Below, one piece after another: positions 44,905-52,261 of a DNA stretch of 64,000 nucleotides; within the stretch, counting starts at the first letter, position 1, and every line of letters begins with the position of its first letter. This DNA comes from Bacteriovoracaceae bacterium. GTDB lineage: Bacteria; Bdellovibrionota; Bacteriovoracia; Bacteriovoracales; Bacteriovoracaceae. The position numbers and the translations under genes were made by a program. Location of the stretch: positions 372,001 to 436,000 of the forward strand of contig JANJTC010000002.1 of assembly GCA_024711325.1 (NCBI GenBank). Direction: 5' to 3'. The notes below the pieces were generated by a model. It saw only the letters and a program-made list of their open reading frames with translations, was not told the origin of the DNA and did no database searches.

Positions 44905-45864
44905 ATGGATACAGCTGATTCCGGATTATTGGTAAAGATGGAGATCATTCATCTCATAAAGTTTGCAGAGAAGTTTGCAGGCATTGAAGTTCATCTTCCG
45001 GTGAATGGAAAATTTTTGAAACTTAACTATTCACAAGATCATTTTGTAGGAATTCTAAGAAAGCTTCAGCAAAAGGATGTGACAGAAGTCTACATCAAGG
45101 AAGCCGATTGCAAAAAAGTGTTGGAGCAAGTCACCCAATCAATGTCCTCTGCCAGTTTTTATGATCCTAAGACCATTCAGGAGCAAAGAGTTGAAGCGGT
45201 GAGTGCTGCAATGGAAACGGTTAAAGGGATCATCAATCAATTGGGAGTGGAAGCTGAAACGGTGAAACTGCTTAAGACCATTAATAGCAGGGCCATGACC
45301 CTGTTGGGTGAGTCACCATCTATCTTTGCTTTCATAAAAGATTTTAAGAAAAACTGCTCAGAAGAGTTTCTTCTCTCAATATTGACCAACTATATAATGT
45401 CTTTGGTGATAGATAAATTTCCCTGGAAGTCCGATCAAGTCAAAGAGAAGGGGGCGCTGGCCTCAATGATGTGTGACATGACTCTGACTAAAGATGATTT
45501 TAAAGTACTAAGAGATTGGCAGAAAAATGGCGGGGATTTGCCGGAACATCTTTTACGTCATCCTGCCGAGATTGCGGAGAGTTTAAAAAAGAATCGGCTT
45601 TTGATTCCAATAGAAACGATCACCATCATTGAACAGCATCATGAGACTCCTGATGGTAAGGGGTTTCCAATGGGTATTACCTCCAACCGTTTTAACCAAC
45701 TGTCGGCCATTTTTATTATTAGCCAGCAATTCACTGAGAATTTGCATGACGCTTCTTATGATTACGAAAAACGAAATGAAATCATTAAGCGTATCCATAA
45801 CAAATATGGACACGCTAAAATGTTTGAAAAGGCGATAGATGCCTTGATGAAAGTTGTCGCCTAG
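44905..45864 (+). CDS. Degenerate HD-GYP-like domain protein
   Basis: 319 aa. A 110-residue N-terminal region of unknown type precedes an HD-GYP-like domain. The GYP landmark is clear: 'EQHHETPDGKGFP' (H245-H246-E247, then GFP for GYP). The HD pair itself is C190-D191 ('MMCDMTL') and the first helix His is also missing; 'RHPAEI' keeps one His. Cyclic-di-GMP phosphodiesterase activity is therefore doubtful, and a c-di-GMP-binding or partner-binding role is more likely. The stop overlaps the next gene's stop by four bases (CTAG). Confidence 0.8.
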   Translation: MDTADSGLLVKMEIIHLIKFAEKFAGIEVHLPVNGKFLKLNYSQDHFVGILRKLQQKDVTEVYIKEADCKKVLEQVTQSMSSASFYDPKTIQEQRVEAVSAAMETVKGIINQLGVEAETVKLLKTINSRAMTLLGESPSIFAFIKDFKKNCSEEFLLSILTNYIMSLVIDKFPWKSDQVKEKGALASMMCDMTLTKDDFKVLRDWQKNGGDLPEHLLRHPAEIAESLKKNRLLIPIETITIIEQHHETPDGKGFPMGITSNRFNQLSAIFIISQQFTENLHDASYDYEKRNEIIKRIHNKYGHAKMFEKAIDALMKVVA

Positions 45865-46784
45865 CCTTCTCCCCATTCCTGCAGGCGATTGCCACGGGCG
45901 CTTTCCCAGCGGGATCTCCACCAATCAAAAACCCGGTCATACCAAGGCTCTTCTTCAGGGGCTTCTTCTCGTGGAGTAGGTGCTTCCCATGAATCATCAT
46001 GGGGGATAGATTCCGGGAATTCTGGTTCTTCAACTTCACCAATTGGCCCTGGAATATTTCCTTCTTCGTAAACCTCACCGGGAATTTTAGTGACTTTGGA
46101 AAAAGTTCCGCAGGCAATAGGCAGAGTCTGGTGAGTAGGCCTTCTATGGGTACTGGCCACGCTTTCTGGAAATTCTCCCTCAGGAGCTCCCTGGACAATA
46201 ACAACCTTCTCTTCAAGATCCAGACCTTCCTCTGGAAGGAGTTTCATTACATTGTCTGATAGATTTTTATCATCACTTTTTAAATCGCTAAAAAGTCGTT
46301 TAAAGCTGGTGACTCGCTCGTAGAAATATCCTCCTGATTCATCTGCCATGGGATAGATGTTTCGGCCGGCCTTCTGAGTACCTAGATTTGCATCAAGAGG
46401 AATTAAAATCTTACCCAGGGCCTTTTCTGTCTCTGAAATATCCAGATAACCATCCCCATTTAAATCGTCGTTCAAATCTGGACATCGGGTTCCTTCATAA
46501 ATGTTTTGTTGGTGCCATGCTCGAGGCGCTCCGCCAAATAAGCGCACATAGGCAAAAAGTTTATCGTCTTGCCTTTGAATGGTTGCTGACCCGGCCAAGG
46601 TTCCATTGACGTGCGGATTGAGAGTGATGAATTTGGCCATGTACAGGCCTGCAATGTTAGAGCCATCCAGAGGAATAATTTTTCTCTGCTGCTCTTGATT
46701 AACTTTTGGAAGTCCGGCATTAGATCCGGTTTTTCCACAGGACAAGGCCAGGACAAGTAAGAGAAGAACTCCGAAAACTTGCAT
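45861..46784 (-). CDS. Lipoprotein with EF-hand-like loop, acidic C-terminal tail (paralogue of the gene at 58187)
   Basis: 307 aa. Lipobox LALSC (C16). The core (about 35-235) is shared with the gene at 58187 over its full length: 'IPLDGSNIAGLYMAKFIT', 'AWHQQNIYEGTRCP', an EF-hand-like 'DDLNGDGYLDISE' loop, 'GKILIPLDA', 'YERVTSF', 'LPIACG'. The C-terminal 70 residues are Pro/Glu/Trp-rich and unrelated to the paralogue's tail. 'NVNGT..GSAT' in both resembles CHRD-like beta-sandwich segments, but I cannot assign a family. A calcium-binding surface lipoprotein is the likeliest reading. Confidence 0.8.
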   Translation of the reverse strand: MQVFGVLLLLVLALSCGKTGSNAGLPKVNQEQQRKIIPLDGSNIAGLYMAKFITLNPHVNGTLAGSATIQRQDDKLFAYVRLFGGAPRAWHQQNIYEGTRCPDLNDDLNGDGYLDISETEKALGKILIPLDANLGTQKAGRNIYPMADESGGYFYERVTSFKRLFSDLKSDDKNLSDNVMKLLPEEGLDLEEKVVIVQGAPEGEFPESVASTHRRPTHQTLPIACGTFSKVTKIPGEVYEEGNIPGPIGEVEEPEFPESIPHDDSWEAPTPREEAPEEEPWYDRVFDWWRSRWESARGNRLQEWGEG

Positions 46785-46980
46785 AAAACCTCCAGTCGGC
46801 AGTCAAACAAAAGCTATCATGGAGAAGTTGCTCGACCTTTGTCCAGTGATTCAAGTATTGCCACGCATTGGATTGTTTAAGTCTGATAACTTTAGTCAGT
46901 CACAATTTAGCTAGGATCTGTAGGCAATTTCTGAACAATGTAATAGCGTTAAATTTTGGATTTTTCACGAGGAAAACAAT

Positions 46981-48456
46981 ATGTCTATTCGATTGCCCGA
47001 GCATGTCATTGCTTGCTCCAATTTTATTAATGGCCAATGGATCAAGGGAGAGTCGGCCACTCAAGATATTATTTCTCCTTATCACGGAAAAAAAATTGGT
47101 GAGGTTTCCGTTCCTTCTTTAAATCAGATCAAAGATGCCATCCGTATTGCCAATCAGGCCCAAGTGGAATGGGGAAAAACTCCATTAAAAGAACGGGCCC
47201 GGGTGTTGTTTAATTTTAGAAATATTCTTATGCGTGATCTGGATGAAATTTCACACATTAAAGCTTCTGAATCCGGTAAGACCTTTAATGAAGGTAAGGC
47301 CGGTTTAATGAAAGGCATTGAAGTGCTTGAGTACGCTCTCTCTCTTCAAAATATTGATGTGGGTGGACGTCTGGAAGTTTCCCGAGGAGTGAGTTGTGAG
47401 TACCGTCGTGCCCCCTTGGGAGTAGTCGCTAATATCACCCCTTTTAATTTTCCTGCCATGGTTCCTATGTGGACCATTCCTATCGCTTTAGGACTAGGCA
47501 ATGCTTATATCTGGAAGCCATCAGAAAAAACGCCTCTGACTTCCATCTATATTGCCAATGCCTTGAAAGAAGCGGGCCTGCCTGATGGACTTTTCACAGT
47601 TCTTCACGGTGGACCGCAAACAGTTGATGCCATTATCGAAGCACCTGAAGTTAAGGCGGTAGGATTTGTAGGATCGACTAAAATTGCCAAGCTTGTTTAT
47701 ACCAAGGCCACGGCCTTAGGTAAGCGGGCCTTATGTCTCGGTGGCGCTAAAAACCACCTGGTCCTCTTGCCTGATGCTACTCCTGAAATTGCAGGTGTAG
47801 GTATATCGGACTCTTTCACGGGTTGTGCTGGACAACGTTGTATGGCAGCTTCTGTACTACTGGCAGTAGGTGATGTGGATCAACACGTAGAGAAGATTAT
47901 GAAACGGGCCTCATCACTGGAGCTTGGTAAAGACATGGGAGCGATTATCACCCGCTCACAACGGGATTTTTTAGTTGAGGCGATTGATAAAGCTGAAAAA
48001 CAAGGTGCCAAAGTTCTTTTGGATGGTAGAAAGGCCAAAGCTCCTGCTGGAATGGAAAATGGTCATTGGATTGGACCTACTATTTTAGATCAGGTTAAGG
48101 CCGGCTCAGAAGCTCAGACAGTTGAACTCTTCGGCCCGATTCTTTCAGTGATCCGTTGTAAGGATATTTCAGAGGCCATGACCATTCAAAACAGTAGTGA
48201 GTACGGAAATGCCTGCTCTGTGTTTACAAATTCTGGCGCCCTGGCCGAAAGAGTGATTCGTGAGGCCAAAGCCGGCATGGTGGGAGTTAATGTGGGTGTT
48301 CCCGTTCCACGTGAGCCGTTTTCTTTTGGAGGAGTGGCCGCTTCAAAATTTGGTTCAGGTGATATAACCGGTGAGCACAGCTTGAATTTCTGGTCTGATA
48401 TTAAAAAAGTCACCACTAAATGGGAAAAACAAAACGACAACAATTGGATGTCGTAA
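46981..48456 (+). CDS. mmsA: CoA-acylating (methyl)malonate-semialdehyde dehydrogenase-like aldehyde dehydrogenase
   Basis: 491 aa, aldehyde-dehydrogenase fold. Catalytic cysteine C287 in 'GCAGQRCMAA', and 'GGAKNHLVLLPDA', the Glu-lacking variant typical of MmsA, which uses CoA instead of water. MmsA converts malonate or methylmalonate semialdehyde to acetyl- or propionyl-CoA. As first gene of the uracil operon it would fit removal of malonate semialdehyde, the three-carbon product expected from uracil. Ribosome site GAGGAAAAC precedes the ATG; only 8 bases separate its stop from the next start. Confidence 0.88.
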   Translation: MSIRLPEHVIACSNFINGQWIKGESATQDIISPYHGKKIGEVSVPSLNQIKDAIRIANQAQVEWGKTPLKERARVLFNFRNILMRDLDEISHIKASESGKTFNEGKAGLMKGIEVLEYALSLQNIDVGGRLEVSRGVSCEYRRAPLGVVANITPFNFPAMVPMWTIPIALGLGNAYIWKPSEKTPLTSIYIANALKEAGLPDGLFTVLHGGPQTVDAIIEAPEVKAVGFVGSTKIAKLVYTKATALGKRALCLGGAKNHLVLLPDATPEIAGVGISDSFTGCAGQRCMAASVLLAVGDVDQHVEKIMKRASSLELGKDMGAIITRSQRDFLVEAIDKAEKQGAKVLLDGRKAKAPAGMENGHWIGPTILDQVKAGSEAQTVELFGPILSVIRCKDISEAMTIQNSSEYGNACSVFTNSGALAERVIREAKAGMVGVNVGVPVPREPFSFGGVAASKFGSGDITGEHSLNFWSDIKKVTTKWEKQNDNNWMS

Positions 48457-48464
48457 GGAGCAAT

Positions 48465-49724
48465 ATGACTACGAAGCTAGATGAGCGTAAAGAACACGTT
48501 GTTCTCGCTACACATTCAAACTTAAAGTATCCGGAGTCTTTGATTCTTGATTGGGGGAATAAAGACCCAATTAAGCGTGGAGCTGTTGTTGCCTCACAGA
48601 CTAACCCTAAGGCCCGTAACGCTATAGGAACCCATTCAGGCTCTTACACTGTTTATCGGGCCCTCTCAATTGCCAGTGGACAATATCCACCTGCTCATCG
48701 GCCTGATCTGAATAATACTCACTCACCAATTCCACTTGGACCTTTTCCTTCATGGTTTGATGACACTAAAATTGTTTCGCTTGATCCTTGGGGACTGGAT
48801 CCTCAAAACCATTTCAAAGAACTCTATGCAAATGGATATGACATTCGTCCCAGCATAGCCGTTACTCAGGCCCACTTACAAATTCCTGAAATTCACGATG
48901 CTATTCGGGCCGGAAGGCTCAAACCCGATGGGAAAATCATTAAAGAGAACATGGATATCAAAGTCACTAAAGTGGCAATTGAACCTGTTTGGTTTCTTCC
49001 CGGTATGGCCAAACGTTTAAAGGTAGAAGAAGGAGTTCTTCGTCGAATTCTTTTTCAGGAATCGGGAGGCATGTATCCGGAACTGATTACTCGTCCTGAC
49101 TTAAAAGTTTGGTTACCGCCTATTGGATCAACCACGGTTTATATTTTTGGTGATCCTAAAGATCTTTCTAATCCAAATATTGAACTCTCTTGCAGAGTGC
49201 ATGATGAATGTAATGGTTCTGATGTATTCGGCTCAGATATCTGTACTTGCAGACCTTATCTTATGTACGGGATTGAACATGCTGCTGAAACAGCTCAAAG
49301 AGGTGGAGTAGGGATTATCGCCTACTATCGTAAGGAAGGCCGTGCTTTAGGTGAAGTCACAAAATTCCTTGTCTACAATGCCCGTAAACGTCAGGAGGGT
49401 GGAGATTCTGCTGCAACTTATTTTAAGCGCACAGAATGCGTGGCAGGAGTTGAAGATGCCCGCTTCCAGGAATTTATGCCTGATGTTCTTCATTTATTCG
49501 GAATTCAAAAAATTCATAACCTTCATTCCATGTCCAACATGAAGTACAACGCGATTGTGGATTCTGGAATTGAAGTGGTGAATCGGATTTCGATCCCGGA
49601 TGGCCTGATTCCTCTGGATGCGCAAGTTGAAATGGAGGCCAAAAAAGCGGCCGGCTATTTTAATACCGAAGCACCTAAAACAGCTGAGGATCTCAAAAAA
49701 GTAAAAGGTAGAGAAATAACATGA
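48465..49724 (+). CDS. URC1-type GTP-cyclohydrolase-II-like protein (uracil catabolism)
   Basis: 419 aa from the ATG at 48465, chosen for AAGGAG seven bases ahead. The C-terminal half is GTP cyclohydrolase II-like: zinc cysteines C249, C260 and C262 have exactly the E. coli RibA spacing (C54, C65, C67), and 'RKEGRALGE' matches RibA 'RQEGRGIGL'. A 230-residue N-terminal extension and the lack of any rib gene nearby set it apart. Coupling to DUF1688 (ATGA overlap), uracil phosphoribosyltransferase and uridine kinase identifies it as the URC1 partner of the yeast/bacterial URC pathway, believed to open the pyrimidine ring at the nucleoside or nucleotide level. Confidence 0.88.
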   Translation: MTTKLDERKEHVVLATHSNLKYPESLILDWGNKDPIKRGAVVASQTNPKARNAIGTHSGSYTVYRALSIASGQYPPAHRPDLNNTHSPIPLGPFPSWFDDTKIVSLDPWGLDPQNHFKELYANGYDIRPSIAVTQAHLQIPEIHDAIRAGRLKPDGKIIKENMDIKVTKVAIEPVWFLPGMAKRLKVEEGVLRRILFQESGGMYPELITRPDLKVWLPPIGSTTVYIFGDPKDLSNPNIELSCRVHDECNGSDVFGSDICTCRPYLMYGIEHAAETAQRGGVGIIAYYRKEGRALGEVTKFLVYNARKRQEGGDSAATYFKRTECVAGVEDARFQEFMPDVLHLFGIQKIHNLHSMSNMKYNAIVDSGIEVVNRISIPDGLIPLDAQVEMEAKKAAGYFNTEAPKTAEDLKKVKGREIT

Positions 49725-50902
49725 GCGATCTGGATTATATCTTCTCTCCGGTTTGTGTGAGAGATGGAGCAAAAAAAATATTTAGTGAAACTAGAAGTGG
49801 AAATACTCATTTTCACTATCATGAAGAAAAATTAGGGCCTACGGTTGATTTTGTCATGCAAACGATACGGGAAAACTACCCTGATATGAATATTCCCTTT
49901 CATTCACGATGGGGTCATTTTCGTCCTGGTAATGTAGACCGCTCTCTATGGCTTAAAGCTAAAATAAGAGATCTGGACCCATTGGAGCAGGCAAGAGTGA
50001 AATGGGATTTAGTCATTCCTTCGGTTTTACTTGATGCGGGAGCTGGACCTGGTTGGAAATTTTTTGAAAAAGAAACTTCCCGTGAATACACACGCTCAGA
50101 AGGATTGGGAGTGGCAAGCTTCCATCTCTTTATGTCCGGCGCTTTTTCAAATGACGGAAAAAGTTTGCAAAGTACCGCGGAAGGACTTAAAAAAGTTACT
50201 CCTGCTCTGATTGAAGAATTCTTTCAAGTAACTCCTAATAATCCATTAGTTGGAATTGAAGGAAGAACAAGTCTTTTAAAAAATCTTGGCAGCGCTTTGG
50301 AGAATAAAAAGTTTTTTAAAGATGGTCGTCCTGGAAATCTGATTGATTATTTGATAGAGAAGCATGGAACCACTATTCCCGCCACTGCACTTCTGCGAGC
50401 TGTCTTAGATGGTCTGGGGCCTATCTGGCCTGGCCGGGAGTCTCTGGATGGCGTGAATTTAGGCGATGCCTGGAAACATTCTAAGTATGGTCTAATTGCA
50501 TTTCATAAACTCTCTCAATGGATGACTTATTCTCTGGTTGAACCACTTCTCGAAGCAGGCATCCAGGTAACAGGAGTTGAAGGTTTAACCGGACTACCTG
50601 AATACCGAAACGGTGGCCTTCTGCTTGATTCAGGTATGCTCACTTTCAAAAACCAAAAAGATAGTGAAAGCACTTGGGGACCTGAAAGTGATCTAATTAT
50701 TGAATGGCGTGCTCTGACAGTTTTTCTCCTGGATGTTATCGGTGGCGAGGTCCAAAAGCGACTTGGTAAATCACCGATAGATTTCCCACTGGCCAAGGTT
50801 CTCGAAGGGGGAACCTGGTGGGCCGGAAGAAAAATGGCTGCAATGTACCGGGCAGGGGGTATGCCTCCGCTTAATATTAAAAGTGATGGAACCGTTTTTT
50901 AG
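49721..50902 (+). CDS. DUF1688 / URC4 family protein (uracil catabolism)
   Basis: 393 aa, cytoplasmic. The family motifs are strong: 'IPFHSRWGHFRPGNVDR', 'SVLLDAGAGPGWKF' and 'TRSEGLGVASFHLFMSGAFS'. URC4 is required for uracil use as nitrogen source in Lachancea kluyveri, with URC1, and is found beside URC1 in some bacteria; its reaction is unknown. It starts within the stop of the URC1-like gene (ATGA). This pair is the diagnostic core of the pathway. Confidence 0.92.
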   Translation: MSDLDYIFSPVCVRDGAKKIFSETRSGNTHFHYHEEKLGPTVDFVMQTIRENYPDMNIPFHSRWGHFRPGNVDRSLWLKAKIRDLDPLEQARVKWDLVIPSVLLDAGAGPGWKFFEKETSREYTRSEGLGVASFHLFMSGAFSNDGKSLQSTAEGLKKVTPALIEEFFQVTPNNPLVGIEGRTSLLKNLGSALENKKFFKDGRPGNLIDYLIEKHGTTIPATALLRAVLDGLGPIWPGRESLDGVNLGDAWKHSKYGLIAFHKLSQWMTYSLVEPLLEAGIQVTGVEGLTGLPEYRNGGLLLDSGMLTFKNQKDSESTWGPESDLIIEWRALTVFLLDVIGGEVQKRLGKSPIDFPLAKVLEGGTWWAGRKMAAMYRAGGMPPLNIKSDGTVF

Positions 50903-50911
50903 GGGACATAT

Positions 50912-51544
50912 ATGTATAAAAATTTGATTGAACTTAAACACCCGCTGCTTCTTCATAAACTGGGGCACCTTCGTGATAAAAATACGAACTCGGCCGACTT
51001 TAGAAACATCATGGCCGAAATTTCTAAAATGCTTGCCTATGAATCGATGAAGGATTGGACTGAGTTGGATGCCGTAAGAGTAGAAACTCCTATGGCGCCA
51101 ACAAAAGTTGACCGAATTATTAACCCTCCAGTGGCAGTAGCTATTTTACGCGCCGGTAATGGGATGCTCGATGGTGTCCTTTCCATGATCCCGATCGCTT
51201 CGGCCGGGTATATTGGCATTTATCGGGATAAATTTATCCAAAATACCGTGGAATATTATTTCAAGCTGCCTCAAGACGTAAAAGGCCGTCAGATTCTCCT
51301 TTGTGACCCTCTGATTGCGACTGCCGATACTATGATTGCCGCCATTGATCGCCTTAAAAGCTATCATGTTGGACCGATTAAAGTCCTCTCAGTCCTGGTA
51401 TCTGATCATGCCCTCAATCGTCTCGAACATTTTCATCCAGATGTTAAGATTTATGCTCTGAATGTCGAGAAGGAAATGACTGAGAACGGCTATCTTGTTC
51501 CAGGATTAGGAGATGCCGGTGACAGGCTTTACCAGACCAAATAA
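50912..51544 (+). CDS. upp: Uracil phosphoribosyltransferase
   Basis: 210 aa, normal length. The PRPP loop is 'LLCDPLIATADTMIAAI' (classical enzymes have DPMLATGGS/T, so TADT is a small departure), and the uracil-binding C terminus 'PGLGDAGDRLYQT' is typical. It makes UMP from uracil and PRPP. In this operon UMP may be the entry into catabolism rather than salvage. The uridine kinase gene begins 32 bases before its stop. Confidence 0.92.
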   Translation: MYKNLIELKHPLLLHKLGHLRDKNTNSADFRNIMAEISKMLAYESMKDWTELDAVRVETPMAPTKVDRIINPPVAVAILRAGNGMLDGVLSMIPIASAGYIGIYRDKFIQNTVEYYFKLPQDVKGRQILLCDPLIATADTMIAAIDRLKSYHVGPIKVLSVLVSDHALNRLEHFHPDVKIYALNVEKEMTENGYLVPGLGDAGDRLYQTK

Positions 51545-52160
51545 AAGTTTCATTTTAGGTGTTGCCGGGGGCTCAGGCTCCGGCAAAACTTATTTTGCGA
51601 AAGAACTTCAAAATGCATTAGGCGAACATTCTACGATTGTTTACCAGGATAATTTTTATATTGATCAATCGCATCGATTTGACCATGACGGTGGATCAGT
51701 TAATTTTGATCACCCGGAAAGTCTGGATTTGAAACTTCTCGCCAAATGCCTGAGTGAGCTTAAGTCTGGTCAGGCCACCCAAATACCCATTTATGACTTT
51801 AAAACTCATTCTCGAGGTGAGGAACAACTTTATATCGAACCTACGAAGATCGTGATTGTTGACGGCATTTTAATATTTCATCCGGATTATCTTCGGGAAC
51901 AATTTGATGAGATGATTTTTTTTGATACTCCAGAATCACTTCGTTTTGAGAGACGTCTTGAAAGGGACGTCAATGAGCGGGGAAGAACACCTGAGGGTGT
52001 AAAGGCCCAATTCTTAAAACAGGTTAAGCCCATGCATGATGAATTTGTCGAACCATCAAAGTTTCATGCCCATACCATCGTTAAAGATCTCGGAGACTAT
52101 CGTGAACATTTTGACGCTTACAAAGAGAGACTATTGAAACTTGCGTTAAAGTCCCTTTAA
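51513..52160 (+). CDS. udk: Uridine kinase
   Basis: 215 aa. Walker A GGSGSGKT, 'YQDNFYIDQS' (nucleoside and magnesium contacts), 'NFDHPESLD', 'IVDGILIF' Walker B-like strand, and the lid 'ERRLERDVNERGRTPE'. It phosphorylates uridine and cytidine. Its start lies 32 bases inside upp, so the pair is tightly coupled; the ribosome site must lie in upp coding sequence (AGGAGATGCCGGTG region gives AGGAG six bases before the ATG). Last gene of the URC operon. Confidence 0.92.
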   Translation: MPVTGFTRPNKSFILGVAGGSGSGKTYFAKELQNALGEHSTIVYQDNFYIDQSHRFDHDGGSVNFDHPESLDLKLLAKCLSELKSGQATQIPIYDFKTHSRGEEQLYIEPTKIVIVDGILIFHPDYLREQFDEMIFFDTPESLRFERRLERDVNERGRTPEGVKAQFLKQVKPMHDEFVEPSKFHAHTIVKDLGDYREHFDAYKERLLKLALKSL

Positions 52161-52166
52161 GTCATA

Positions 52167-52180
52167 GTGATTTCCATCAC
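52167..52180 (+). promoter_or_regulatory. Crp/Fnr-type box upstream of PEP carboxykinase
   Basis: GTGATTTCCATCAC, a perfect inverted repeat with TGA-N6-TCA core. The candidate -10 TATTAA (52202-52207) ends 34 bases from the box centre, the class II distance. Confidence 0.65.
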
Positions 52181-52261
52181 CTTTTGCCATGCTCCTTCTC
52201 ATATTAAATCTTTGAGCTAATGATTATAACTTTAGTGAGTCATCTATGACTGGGGGATTAA

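Noticed and set aside
46868-47122. Plus-strand frame starting ahead of the aldehyde dehydrogenase
   Set aside because: It runs into the dehydrogenase in another frame and has no ribosome site.
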